A DNA stretch of 64,000 nt from CADCUY01 sp964242735 (lineage in GTDB: Bacteria; Actinomycetota; Actinomycetes; Actinomycetales; Quadrisphaeraceae). This document shows, one piece after another, positions 18,576 to 27,180 of this stretch; the stretch's first letter is position 1; each line of letters begins with the position of its first letter. A program made the translations under genes and the position numbers. A model generated the notes under the pieces. That model saw only the letters and a program-made list of their open reading frames with translations. It ran no database searches and was not told where the DNA came from. The stretch covers positions 248,001-312,000 of the forward strand of contig CAXTAK010000001.1 in NCBI GenBank assembly GCA_964242735.1, in the 5' to 3' direction.

Positions 18576-19736
18576 TCACGCCAGCGCCTCCTCGACCTCC
18601 TCACGGGTGATGCCGAGCAGGTGCAGCACGCTGTCGAGGTAGGGGGCGCTCAGCGCCGTGTCGGCCCGCTCGCGCACGACGGGCTTGGCGTTGAAGGCGA
18701 TGCCCAGACCCGCGGCTGCGAGCATGTCGAGGTCGTTGGCACCGTCCCCGACGGCCACGGTCCGCGACATCGGCAGGCCCTCGGCGGCGGCGAACTCGCG
18801 CAGCGCGTCGGCCTTCGCGGCGCGGTCCACCACCGGCCCGGTGGTGCGCCCGGTGAGCCGGCCACCGGCGACCTCCAGGGCGTTGGCGCGCACGTGGGTG
18901 ATCCCCAGGGAGGTCGCCAGGGGCGCGACGACCTCGGTGAAGCCCCCCGAGACCACCCCGAGGGTGAAGCCGAGCTGGCGCAGCACCCGGCACAGCACCT
19001 CGGCGCCGGGGGTCAGGCGCACCGCGGCGCGCACCTGGTCGAGCACCGCCACGTCGAGCCCCGCGAGCGCCGCGACCCGCTCGCGCAGGGAGGCGGCGAA
19101 GTCCAGCTCCCCGGCCATCGCCCGCTCGGTGACCGCCGAGACCTCGGCGGCCCGCCCCGCGTGCTCGGCGAGCAGCTCGATGACCTCGTCCTGGATGAGG
19201 GTGGAGTCGACGTCGAGCACCACCAGGCGCCGCCCGTGGCGGGCGAGCCCGGCGGGGGAGACGGCCACGTCGACGCCGAGCGCCGCGGACCGGGCCGCGA
19301 GGTCGCGGCGCAGCGCGACGGGGTCCGCGCCGGAGATGTCGAGCTCGACGCTGGCCACCGGCGAGGACGACAGGCGGCGGATGCGGTCGATGTTGGCCCC
19401 GGCGGCGGCGATCACCGCGCTCACCTCCGCCAGGGCGGCGGGCGTGAGGTGCTCGGCGAGCACGGTCACGTGCACCCGGCTGCCGCCGCGGTGCACCTCG
19501 GCGGCGTCGCGGGAGGTGGCCAGGGCCAGGCCCAGATCCGCGGCGGCGGTCGCCAGGGCGGCCTGCTCCCCGCCGCCCGCGGTGGTGAGCAGCGCGAGGG
19601 TGAGGTGGCCGCGGACGACGAGCTGCTGGACGTCGAGGAGTTCGCCGCCGGCGCCGGCGAGGGCTCCGAGCACCGCGGCGGTGACCCCGGGGCGGTCGGC
19701 GCCGGTGAGCGTGGCGAGCAGCGCGGGGGCGGGCAC
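18576..19736 (-). CDS. serB: Phosphoserine phosphatase SerB
   Basis: A 386-residue protein: two N-terminal ACT-like regulatory domains (ATLTGADRPGVTAAVLG, then VLAEHLTPAALAEVSAV) and a C-terminal HAD phosphatase. HAD motifs: LVVLDVDSTLIQDEVIE with both Asp residues, VVSGGFTEVVAPLA, and VAVGDGANDLDMLAAAGLG. It makes L-serine from O-phosphoserine. The GTG start lies two bases from the stop of the Uma2 gene upstream. Confidence 0.96.
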   Translation of the reverse strand: MPAPALLATLTGADRPGVTAAVLGALAGAGGELLDVQQLVVRGHLTLALLTTAGGGEQAALATAAADLGLALATSRDAAEVHRGGSRVHVTVLAEHLTPAALAEVSAVIAAAGANIDRIRRLSSSPVASVELDISGADPVALRRDLAARSAALGVDVAVSPAGLARHGRRLVVLDVDSTLIQDEVIELLAEHAGRAAEVSAVTERAMAGELDFAASLRERVAALAGLDVAVLDQVRAAVRLTPGAEVLCRVLRQLGFTLGVVSGGFTEVVAPLATSLGITHVRANALEVAGGRLTGRTTGPVVDRAAKADALREFAAAEGLPMSRTVAVGDGANDLDMLAAAGLGIAFNAKPVVRERADTALSAPYLDSVLHLLGITREEVEEALA

Positions 19737-19738
19737 CC

Positions 19739-20287
19739 TCAGGCGAACAGCTCGGCGACCGGCAGGTGCAGGCCCGGCAGCACGGCGCCGCCGTCGAGCT
19801 CGCCGTCAGCGCCGACGTGGAGCACGCTGCCGTCCGCCGCATGGACGACGACGAGCCGCTGCGCCGGGTGGACGACCCACACGATCTGCACCCCTGCGGC
19901 CAGCCAGTCCTGCGCCTTCGCCAGCACGTCGCCGGCCCGGTCCGAGGGGCTGACGACCTCGACCACGAGGTCGGGCGCCAGATCGAGGAAGCCGTGCTGC
20001 TCCTCGACGGGCGGCAGGCGGTGCTCGGCCACGAAGGCGGCGTCCGGCGCGCGCACGGTGTCGGGTGACCTGGCGATGCGGAAACCGGTCTCGGCGGCGA
20101 CCACGACCCCCAGCGCCCGCTGCTCGACGTGCGCGTCGAGCCTGGCGGCCACGCGCACGGCGATGCGGCCGTCCCGGAACCCTGCCGGGGTCATCGTCCT
20201 CAGCTCTCCCCGCACCAGCTCGTGGCGCTGCCCGTCGTCAGGCAGGTCCAGCAGCTCCTCGGCGGTCATGACCGTGGTGGTGCTCAT
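19739..20287 (-). CDS. Uma2 family (DUF820) endonuclease-fold protein
   Basis: A 182-residue protein with the PD-(D/E)xK nuclease-like fold of Uma2: MTAEELLDLPDDGQRHELVR at the start, APDAAFVAEHR, and DLVVEVVSPSDRAGDV followed by a Lys in LAKAQDWLAAGV. Proteins of this family are often found in many copies; their biological role is not settled. It overlaps the LLM oxidoreductase by four bases (ATGA) and nearly touches serB. Confidence 0.92.
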   Translation of the reverse strand: MSTTTVMTAEELLDLPDDGQRHELVRGELRTMTPAGFRDGRIAVRVAARLDAHVEQRALGVVVAAETGFRIARSPDTVRAPDAAFVAEHRLPPVEEQHGFLDLAPDLVVEVVSPSDRAGDVLAKAQDWLAAGVQIVWVVHPAQRLVVVHAADGSVLHVGADGELDGGAVLPGLHLPVAELFA

Positions 20288-21096
20288 GACGAGGCGTTCG
20301 TGTCGTCGCGCCACGCCAGCCAGTCCCGCAGCGGCCCGACGTCGTAGCCGGGCCCGTTGGCGCTGACGGTGAAGAAGGTGACCCCGCGCGCGAGGAGGTC
20401 GTCGCCGGTGGCGGCGGGGTCGCCCTCGACGCCGCACGAGCGCTCCACCGCGCTCGGCTCGCGCCCCGCTTCGCGGCACCAGCCGTCGAGGATCGCGCTC
20501 TTGCGGCTGATGGTCTCCGCGTCGCCGAAGCCGTGCCAGATGTCGGCGTGCCGGCCGACCACGGCGAGGGTCTTGCGCTCCCCGCCACCACCGATCATCA
20601 CCGGGACGTCGCGCACCGGCGGCGGGTTCATCGCCGCCCACCGCGCCTCGATGCGGGGCATCGCCTCGCCGAGGGAGGCGATGCGCGCACCGGCGGTGCC
20701 GAACTCGTAGCCGTACTCGTCGTAGTCGCGCTCGAACCACCCCGCCCCGATGCCGAGGATGAGGCGCCCAGCCCCCCCACGGGCGGAGATGTGGTCGACG
20801 GTGCGGGCCATGTCGGCGAGCAGCTCGGGGTTGCGGTAGGAGTTGCAGGTCACGAGCGCGCCGATCTCGACCCGCTCGGTCGCCTCCGCCCAGGCGGCGA
20901 GCATCGTCCAGCACTCGAAGTGCTTGCCGTCGGGCTCGCCGAACAGCGGGAAGAAGTGGTCCCAGTTCATCACCGCGTCGACGCCGAGCTCCTCGGCGGC
21001 GGCGACAGCGCGGCGGATGTCGGCGTAGTCGGCGTGCTGCGGCTGCACCTGCACGGCGACGCGCACCGGCCGGCGTCCCGGCGTCGGCGCGCTCAC
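20284..21096 (-). CDS. LLM-class F420-dependent oxidoreductase
   Basis: A 270-residue luciferase-like TIM-barrel protein. It shows GVDAVMNWDHFFPLFG, CWTMLAAWAEATERVEIGAL, RLILGIGAGWFERDYDEYGY and the conserved HADIWHGFGD. The cofactor is probably F420, as is usual for actinobacterial members; the substrate is unknown. It is coupled to glgC by a GTGA overlap and to the Uma2 gene by ATGA. Confidence 0.92.
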   Translation of the reverse strand: MSAPTPGRRPVRVAVQVQPQHADYADIRRAVAAAEELGVDAVMNWDHFFPLFGEPDGKHFECWTMLAAWAEATERVEIGALVTCNSYRNPELLADMARTVDHISARGGAGRLILGIGAGWFERDYDEYGYEFGTAGARIASLGEAMPRIEARWAAMNPPPVRDVPVMIGGGGERKTLAVVGRHADIWHGFGDAETISRKSAILDGWCREAGREPSAVERSCGVEGDPAATGDDLLARGVTFFTVSANGPGYDVGPLRDWLAWRDDTNASS

Positions 21097-22448
21097 GTCC
21101 GCGGCCCCGCCGTCCGCGACGCCGGCGCAGGCGGCGCCGCCGGCTCCGGCGGCCGGTCCGCCGGGTGGGTGAGGACGGGCTCGGTCAGGGTGGCCGCCAC
21201 CGGGTGGTCAGAGGGCGGGATGACCTGCCCCTTGCCGACGACGGTGATCCCCGACTCGGTCACCGTCAGCCCGCGCCGCCTGTCCTCCTCGGGGTCGACG
21301 CCGATCTGCACGCCCTGCGGCACGCGCACGCCCTTGTCCAGGATCGCCCGGTGCACCACCGCGTGGCGGCCGACGTCGACGCCGTCCATCAGCACCGAGC
21401 CGCTGACCGAGGCCCACGAGTGCACGCGCACGTTCGAGGCCAGTACGGAGTTCTCCACCAGCGCCCCCGACACCACGGTGCCGGGGCCCACGACGGAGTT
21501 CACCGCGTGCCCGATGCGCCCCTTCCACCCGTGGACGAACTTCGCCGGCGGCAGGGGCGGCTGCTGGGACAGGATCGGCCAGGCGCTGTTGTAGAGGTTG
21601 AACACCGGCTCCACGGAGATGAGGTCCATGTTCGCCTCGTAGTAGGAGTCGAGCGTGCCCACGTCGCGCCAGTAGGCGGCGTCGCGGGGGGTGGAGCCGG
21701 GCATGACGTTGTCCTTGAAGTCGTACACGCCCGCCTCACCGCGGTCGACGAACCACGGCACGATGTCGCCGCCCATGTCGTGCCGCGAGCCCTCGACGCC
21801 CGCGTCCTGGGTGACCGCGTCGACGAGCGCACCGGCGGTGAAGACGTAGTTCCCCATGGAGGCGAGCACCTCGCCGGGGGAGTCCGCCAGGCCCACGGCG
21901 TCGGTCGGCTTCTCGAGGAACGCGGCGATGCGCCCGGGGCGGGCAGCGTCGGTGGCGATCACCCCGAACTGGTCGGCGAGGCCGATCGGCTGGCGGATCG
22001 CGGCCACGGTGCACGGCAGGCCCGACGCCACGTGCGCGTCGACCATCTGGGAGAAGTCCATGCGGTACACGTGGTCGGCGCCGACCACCACGATGATGTC
22101 GGGCCGCTCGTCGTTGATGAGGTTCATGCTCTGGTAGATGGCGTCCGCGCTGCCGAGGTACCACTGCGGGCCCAGGCGCTGCTGCGCGGGCACGGGGGTG
22201 ACGTAGTTGCCGAGCATCGTCGACATCCGCCACGTCAGGGTCACGTGCTTGTCGAGGCTGTGGCTCTTGTACTGGGTGAGGACCACGACCTTGAGGTAGC
22301 GGGCGTTCACGAGGTTGCTCAGCGCGAAGTCGATGAGGCGGTAGTTGCCGCCGAACGGCACCGCGGGCTTGGCCCGGTCGGCCGTCAGGGGCATCAGCCG
22401 CTTGCCCTCGCCACCAGCCAGCACGATCGCCAACACCTTCGGGGCCAT
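21093..22448 (-). CDS. glgC: Glucose-1-phosphate adenylyltransferase GlgC
   Basis: A 451-residue ADP-glucose pyrophosphorylase. The nucleotide loop LAGGEGKRLMPLTADRAKPA sits at about 10-29. Further on are GGNYRLIDFALSNLVNA, the catalytic GADHVYRMDF, FLEKPTDAVG, and the left-handed beta-helix with SVVGPGTVVSGALVENSVLA. The tail beyond the usual end (Pro/Ala-rich, about 30 residues) is extra. It makes ADP-glucose for the glycogen synthase encoded divergently 105 bases away. A TAGGGT box lies six bases before the ATG. Confidence 0.96.
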   Translation of the reverse strand: MAPKVLAIVLAGGEGKRLMPLTADRAKPAVPFGGNYRLIDFALSNLVNARYLKVVVLTQYKSHSLDKHVTLTWRMSTMLGNYVTPVPAQQRLGPQWYLGSADAIYQSMNLINDERPDIIVVVGADHVYRMDFSQMVDAHVASGLPCTVAAIRQPIGLADQFGVIATDAARPGRIAAFLEKPTDAVGLADSPGEVLASMGNYVFTAGALVDAVTQDAGVEGSRHDMGGDIVPWFVDRGEAGVYDFKDNVMPGSTPRDAAYWRDVGTLDSYYEANMDLISVEPVFNLYNSAWPILSQQPPLPPAKFVHGWKGRIGHAVNSVVGPGTVVSGALVENSVLASNVRVHSWASVSGSVLMDGVDVGRHAVVHRAILDKGVRVPQGVQIGVDPEEDRRRGLTVTESGITVVGKGQVIPPSDHPVAATLTEPVLTHPADRPPEPAAPPAPASRTAGPRT

Positions 22449-22454
22449 GGGGCG

Positions 22455-22460
22455 ACCCTA
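22455..22460 (-). promoter_or_regulatory. Putative -10 box of glgC (leaderless)
   Basis: TAGGGT on the minus strand, six bases before the glgC ATG, matching TANNNT. No ribosome binding site is seen, so a leaderless start is likely. Confidence 0.45.
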
Positions 22461-22540
22461 GGCCCGGGCGCGCGGCAGCGGCCAGGGGACGAGCGGGTGG
22501 ACCGCCGCCGCGGGCCCGCGGGCGTGTTGCCGTGGGCCGC

Positions 22541-22546
22541 TACGGT
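22541..22546 (+). promoter_or_regulatory. Putative -10 box of glgA (leaderless)
   Basis: TACGGT, ending seven bases before the GTG of the glycogen synthase gene, matches TANNNT. With the mirror box of glgC it makes a compact divergent promoter of about 100 bases. Confidence 0.45.
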
Positions 22547-22553
22547 GCGGCGC

Positions 22554-23768
22554 GTGCGCGTCGACGTCCTCACCCGCGAGTACCCCCCGGCCGTCTACGG
22601 CGGAGCGGGGGTCCACGTCGCCGAGCTGGTGCGGGTGCTCCGCGGCCTCGGGGAGCGCACCGGCGAGGTCGACGTGCGGGTGCGCTGCTTCGGGGAGCAC
22701 CGCGACGAGCCCGGGACCACCGCCTACCCCGACCCGGCGGGCCTGGCGGGCGCGAACCCGGCCCTGGTCACCCTCGGGGTCGACCTGGCGATGGCCGCCG
22801 ACGTCGCCGGCGCCGACCTGCTGCACTCCCACACCTGGTACGCCAACCTCGCCGGGCACGTCGGGGGCCTGCTCACCGGTGCCCCGCACGTGCTGAGCGC
22901 GCACAGCCTGGAGCCGCTGCGCCCGTGGAAGGCCGAGCAGCTCGGCGGGGGGTACGCCCTGTCGTCCTGGGCGGAGCGCAGCGCGTACCTGGGTGCTGCC
23001 GCGGTGGTCGCGGTCAGCGCCGGCATGCGCCGCGACATCCTCACCGCCTACCCCGACGTCGACCCCGGCCGGGTGCACGTGGTGCACAACGGCATCGACG
23101 CCGCCGGGTGGCAGCGCGAGGAGGGACCCGAGGCCGCCGCGGCGGTGCGCGCCCTCGGGGTGGACCCCGACGCGCCCAGCGTGGTCTTCGTGGGGCGGAT
23201 CACCCGCCAGAAGGGCCTGCCGCACCTGCTGCGCGCTGCGGCCGCCCTGCCCGACGGCGTGCAGCTGCTGCTCGTCGCCGGTGCCCCCGACACCCCGGAG
23301 ATCGCCGTCGAGGTCGCCGGGCTCGTCGCCGAGCTCCAGCGCACCCGCTCCGGCGTGGTGCTCATCGACCGGGTCCTCCCGCGGGGGGAGCTGTGCCGGG
23401 TGCTCAGCGCCGCGACGGTCTTCGTGTGCCCCTCGGTGTACGAGCCGCTGGGCATCGTCAACCTCGAGGCCATGGCGTGCGGCGCGCCCGTGGTCGCCAC
23501 CGCCACCGGCGGGATCCCCGAGGTCGTCCTCGACGGGGAGACGGGGTGGTTGGTGCCGATCGAGCAGGTGACCGACGGCACCGGAGCGCCGGTGGACCCC
23601 GACGCCTTCGTCGCCGACCTCGCGGCCACCCTCGCCCTCGCGGTCTCCGACCTCGCCGAGGCGCGCCGCCGCGGGCAGGCCGGCCGGACGCGGGCCGTGG
23701 AGCTCTTCTCGTGGGAGACCATCGCCGAGCGCACGCTCGAGGTCTACCGGGCGGCGCTGGCCGCCTGA
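22554..23768 (+). CDS. glgA: Glycogen synthase, GT4 type (GlgA/GlgM)
   Basis: A 404-residue GT4 glycosyltransferase of the actinobacterial glycogen synthase/GlgM type. It has TREYPPAVYGGAGVHVAELV at the N-terminus, LLHSHTWYANLAG, LSAHSLEPLRPWK, FVGRITRQKGLPHLL, and the sugar-nucleotide site CPSVYEPLGIVNLEAMACG. It uses ADP-glucose from GlgC to build alpha-1,4-glucan or maltose-1-phosphate. The GTG at 22554 is preferred because the first beta strand begins there; an in-frame GTG at 22545 is possible. Its end overlaps the next gene on the other strand by 25 bases. Confidence 0.94.
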   Translation: MRVDVLTREYPPAVYGGAGVHVAELVRVLRGLGERTGEVDVRVRCFGEHRDEPGTTAYPDPAGLAGANPALVTLGVDLAMAADVAGADLLHSHTWYANLAGHVGGLLTGAPHVLSAHSLEPLRPWKAEQLGGGYALSSWAERSAYLGAAAVVAVSAGMRRDILTAYPDVDPGRVHVVHNGIDAAGWQREEGPEAAAAVRALGVDPDAPSVVFVGRITRQKGLPHLLRAAAALPDGVQLLLVAGAPDTPEIAVEVAGLVAELQRTRSGVVLIDRVLPRGELCRVLSAATVFVCPSVYEPLGIVNLEAMACGAPVVATATGGIPEVVLDGETGWLVPIEQVTDGTGAPVDPDAFVADLAATLALAVSDLAEARRRGQAGRTRAVELFSWETIAERTLEVYRAALAA

Positions 23769-24523
23769 GGGCCCTGGCTGGCGCCCGCGGCCACCGCGAG
23801 GGCGCGCCGCGCGACGGCGTCGACCTCCCGCAGGGTCCGCGAGCGCGACGCCGCCTCGGAGCCGGTGACCGCCGCGCCATCGTCCTCGCTGGCCAGCGCG
23901 ACGATGGCACGCACCCGGGCCGCGGACGTCGCGACCGCCAGGACGTCGGCGGGCGTGCCGGGTGGCAGGGTCGTCGCCCGGAGCGCCCCGTCGCGGACGG
24001 CGGTGATGCGGTCGGCCGCGTCCTCGCGCCAACGGGCGACGTCGAGGTCGCCCAGCGCACGGGTCGCCGCGGTGAGCGCGGCGCGGAGCTCGCGCTGGGC
24101 GTCGCCGACGGTGGTGACCGGCAGCGCCGCCGGGGTGTTGGCGTGGTGCGCGTGCCAGGTGGTCAGGGCGCCCGGCTCCCACGCCGAGCCGAAGGCGGTG
24201 ACCTCGGGCACCAGGCCGAGCGCGCCGTCGGCGGTGCTGACGAGCACCGCCTCGCCCGCGTCGACGGCCTCGGCGGTGAACGGCGGTGGCCCGGCGAGCC
24301 CGCTGGGGTCACCCGGCGCGGGCAGGACGGCGCGCACCGCGGCGGTCGGGTGCAGGGCGGAGAGCAGGCCCGCCAGGTCGCGGGCGCCGGTCGGGTGCCC
24401 GGTGACGGCGTGCTGCTCGTCGGTGCCGGTCACGGCGGCGACGGCGTCGCGGGCGCTCGCGGCCCCGGCCGCCACCGCCCCGGCCCACGCGGCGAGCACG
24501 ACCGACCGGGGGACGTCGAGCAT
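23744..24523 (-). CDS. Conserved actinobacterial protein of unknown function
   Basis: A 259-residue Ala-rich protein starting MLDVPRSVVLAAWAGAV. It contains DEQHAVTGHPTG, LVPEVTAFGSAWEPGALTTW and a helical C-terminal half (DVARWREDAADRITAVRDG). No enzymatic motif is seen. Similar proteins often lie next to glgA/glgC in actinobacteria, from memory. The TACCCT box (complement of 24531-24536) seven bases before the ATG suggests a leaderless start. It converges with glgA and overlaps it by 25 bases. Confidence 0.75.
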   Translation of the reverse strand: MLDVPRSVVLAAWAGAVAAGAASARDAVAAVTGTDEQHAVTGHPTGARDLAGLLSALHPTAAVRAVLPAPGDPSGLAGPPPFTAEAVDAGEAVLVSTADGALGLVPEVTAFGSAWEPGALTTWHAHHANTPAALPVTTVGDAQRELRAALTAATRALGDLDVARWREDAADRITAVRDGALRATTLPPGTPADVLAVATSAARVRAIVALASEDDGAAVTGSEAASRSRTLREVDAVARRALAVAAGASQGPQAASAAR

Positions 24524-24571
24524 GGGACCGAGGGTAGGCGGGCACGGTCCAGCGGGCGCCACGATGGGGGC

Positions 24572-25736
24572 GTGAGCCCCACTCGCACCCAGCGCCTCGA
24601 CGCCCTGCCCTTCACCGGCGAGCACCGGCGACTGCTCGTCGGCTCCGGGGTGGGCTGGGCGCTGGACGCGATGGACGTCGGGCTGATCTCCTTCGTGCTG
24701 CTCGCCCTCGCCCGGGAGTGGGGACTCGGCCGGGGGACGCTCTCCTGGGTGGCAGCCGCCGGTTTCATCGGCATGGCCGTCGGCGCCGCGCTCGGCGGGC
24801 TGCTCGCCGACCGCATCGGCCGGCGGCAGGTCTTCGCGCTCACCCTGCTCGTCTACGGCCTCGCCACCGGTGCCGCGGCGCTGGCCACGTCGGTGGGCGT
24901 GCTCATCGCGCTGCGGGTGGTGATCGGCCTCGGTCTGGGCGCGGAGCTGCCGGTGGCGTCCACCCTGGTCAGCGAGTTCGCGCCGGCCCGCATCCGCGGG
25001 CGCGTCGTGGTGCTGCTCGAGGCGTTCTGGGCGGTGGGCTGGCTGGCCGCAGCGGTCATCGGCTACCTCGTCGTGCCGTACCAGGACGGGTGGCGGTGGG
25101 CGTTCGCCATCGGCGCCCTGCCCGCGGTGCACGCCGCTGCGGCGGCGCACCGCGTCGCTGTGGCTGGTCTGGTTCGGCATCTCCTTCGCGTACTACGGCG
25201 CGTTCATCTGGCTGCCGACCCTGCTGTTCGAATCGGGCCTGTCGCTGGTGAGGTCCTTCGAGTACACCCTGATCATCACCCTCGCGCAGCTGCCCGGGTA
25301 CCTCGTGGCGGCGCTGCTCGTGGAGCGGTGGGGACGCCGGGCGACGCTGGTGACCTTCCTCGCGGGCTCCGCGCTCGCCGCCGGGCTGTTCGGGCTCGTC
25401 GAGGGAGCGGCGCAGGTGCTGGTGATCGGCAGCCTGCTCTCCTTCTCCAACCTGGGCGCGTGGGGCGCGGTGTACGCCACCACGCCGGAGGTGTACCCGA
25501 CGCCGGTGCGGGCCACCGGCGCGGGCTCGGCCGCGGCCTTCGGGCGCATCGCCTCGATCATCGCCCCGCTCAGCGTGCCGCCGATGCTCGCCGCGGGCGG
25601 GCCGGGGCTGGTCTTCGCCGCCTTCGCCGCGGCGTTCGTGCTGGCCGCGGTGGCCGCGCTGGCCCTGCCGGAGCTGCGCGGCGCCGCGCTGGAGGACGCG
25701 CCACCGGCGGGCACCGCGGTGAGGGCCGTGGCGTGA
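24572..25736 (+). pseudogene. MFS transporter with out-of-frame internal deletion
   Basis: The N-terminal half (from GTG 24572) encodes six helices of a sugar/acid-type MFS carrier: GVGWALDAMDVGLISFVLLA, LADRIGRRQVFAL and ASTLVSEFAPARIRGRVVVL. The C-terminal half (to 25736) has the next six: LWLVWFGISFAYYGAFIWLP, LVERWGRRATLVTF and TPEVYPTPVRATGAG. Between helices 6 and 7, at about 25125-25150, the frame changes and the usual cytoplasmic loop of roughly 60-70 residues is missing: ALPAVH runs straight into RRRTASLWLVW in another frame. Both halves keep strong codon bias, so the break is recent or an assembly error. Confidence 0.85.
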
Positions 25737-25851
25737 GGATCGACCGCAGTCCCGCTGCGACGTCGCCAGCGTCATCGGCGTCCCACCGCTGATCCACGGG
25801 GTGGTCCCGCGCCCCGAAGGGCCGAGCACCGCGCCCCCGTAGGGTTCGGTC

Positions 25852-26673
25852 ATGGCCGTCGCCCGTGCCGCAGCCCGCGCCGACGTCCTGGACCTCGACC
25901 GGGTCAGCGTGGTCCGCGACGGCGCGCGGCTGCTGGACGAGGTGGACTGGCAGGTCGAGGAGGGCGAGCGCTGGGCGGTGCTGGGCCCCAACGGCGCGGG
26001 CAAGACCACCCTGCTGCAGGTGGCCGCGACCCGCGTGCACCCGACCGGTGGCCGCGCGTGGGTGCTCGGTGAGCGGCTCGGCCGGGTCGACGTCTTCGAG
26101 CTCCGCCCCCGCATCGGGCTCGCCAGCGCCCAGCTGTCCGCGCAGGTCTCCCCGACCGAGCGCGTCGAGGACGTCGTGGTCACCGCCGCGTACGGCATCA
26201 TCGGCCGCTGGCACGAGGACTACGAGCCCGGGGACCTCGACCGCGCCCGCTCGCTGCTGCAGCGCATGGGCGTCGAGGCGCTCGCGCGCCGCGCGTACGG
26301 CACTCTCAGCGACGGTGAGCGCCAGCGGGTGCTGATCTCCCGGGCACTGATGTCGGACCCGGAGCTGCTGCTGCTCGACGAGCCCGCCGCGGGCCTGGAC
26401 CTCGGCGGCCGCGAGGACCTCGTCGGTCGCCTGGGGGCCCTCGCCGCCGACCTGGCCGCCCCCGCGTTCGTGCTCGTCACCCACCACGTCGAGGAGATCC
26501 CCGTCGGCACCACGCACGTGCTGCTGCTGCGGGGGGGACGGGTGGTGACCGCGGGGCCCGTGGAGGAGTCGCTGACCGCGGCGTCGCTGGGGGAGGCGTT
26601 CGGGGTGCCGGTGTCGCTGGACCGCCACGCCGGCCGCTGGTCGGCGCGCGCCGCCGCAGGTGCCCGGCCCTAG
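25852..26673 (+). CDS. ABC transporter ATP-binding protein (no permease nearby)
   Basis: A 273-residue single ABC ATPase. Walker A is GPNGAGKTT (about 44-52), the signature is LSDGERQRVLISRAL (Asp instead of the usual Gly), Walker B is LLLLDEPAAGLD, and the switch His is in LVTHHVEEIP. It resembles the ModF/YlmA-type orphan ATPases. A TAGGGT box (25840-25845) lies six bases before the ATG. It is the first of a cluster with NfeD, SPFH and DUF4190 proteins, and no membrane permease is present, so a transport role is uncertain. Confidence 0.9.
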   Translation: MAVARAAARADVLDLDRVSVVRDGARLLDEVDWQVEEGERWAVLGPNGAGKTTLLQVAATRVHPTGGRAWVLGERLGRVDVFELRPRIGLASAQLSAQVSPTERVEDVVVTAAYGIIGRWHEDYEPGDLDRARSLLQRMGVEALARRAYGTLSDGERQRVLISRALMSDPELLLLDEPAAGLDLGGREDLVGRLGALAADLAAPAFVLVTHHVEEIPVGTTHVLLLRGGRVVTAGPVEESLTAASLGEAFGVPVSLDRHAGRWSARAAAGARP

Positions 26674-26682
26674 GGTCCGCGC

Positions 26683-27180
26683 ATGGCCTGGATGTGGTGG
26701 GCGGTCGCGGCCTTCGTGCTGGGCCTCCTCGAGATCTTCGCCCTCGACCTGGTCTTCGCGAACCTCGTCGTGGCCGCCCTCGCCGGCGCCGGTGTCGCGG
26801 CTGCGGGAGGCGGTTTCACCGCGCAGGCGCTGACCGCCGCCGGCGTGGCCGCCGTGATGCTGCTGCTGGTGCGGCCCGTGATGCTGCGCCGCCTGCGCGT
26901 GGAGGCGGCGTACCAGCCGACCGGCACGCAGGCGCACCTCGGCCGCCCCGCGCGGGTGCTGGCCCGGGTCGACGACCTCGGCGGCCGGGTCAAGCTCGCC
27001 GGCGAGGAGTGGTCCGCGCGCACCTCCTCCCCGAGCGAGGTCTTCGACGAGGGCGCCGCGGTGCAGGTGGTGGCCATCGACGGGGCCACCGCCGTCGTCA
27101 CCGCGGCCGCGCCCCCCGAGGGCGCCCCACCACCCACCCCGGCCTCGCCCCGCACGCCCGACGGAGGTACCCCCGCATGA
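26683..27180 (+). CDS. NfeD family membrane protein
   Basis: A 165-residue protein with three hydrophobic N-terminal helices (WWAVAAFVLGLLEIFALDL, NLVVAALAGAGVAAA and ALTAAGVAAVMLLLV) and a C-terminal OB-fold domain (GRPARVLARVDDLGGRVKLA, GEEWSAR). NfeD proteins pair with SPFH/flotillin-type proteins, and an SPFH gene follows with an ATGA overlap. A TAGGGT box (26671-26676) overlaps the stop codon of the ABC gene six bases before the ATG, so it may have its own leaderless promoter. Confidence 0.92.
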   Translation: MAWMWWAVAAFVLGLLEIFALDLVFANLVVAALAGAGVAAAGGGFTAQALTAAGVAAVMLLLVRPVMLRRLRVEAAYQPTGTQAHLGRPARVLARVDDLGGRVKLAGEEWSARTSSPSEVFDEGAAVQVVAIDGATAVVTAAAPPEGAPPPTPASPRTPDGGTPA

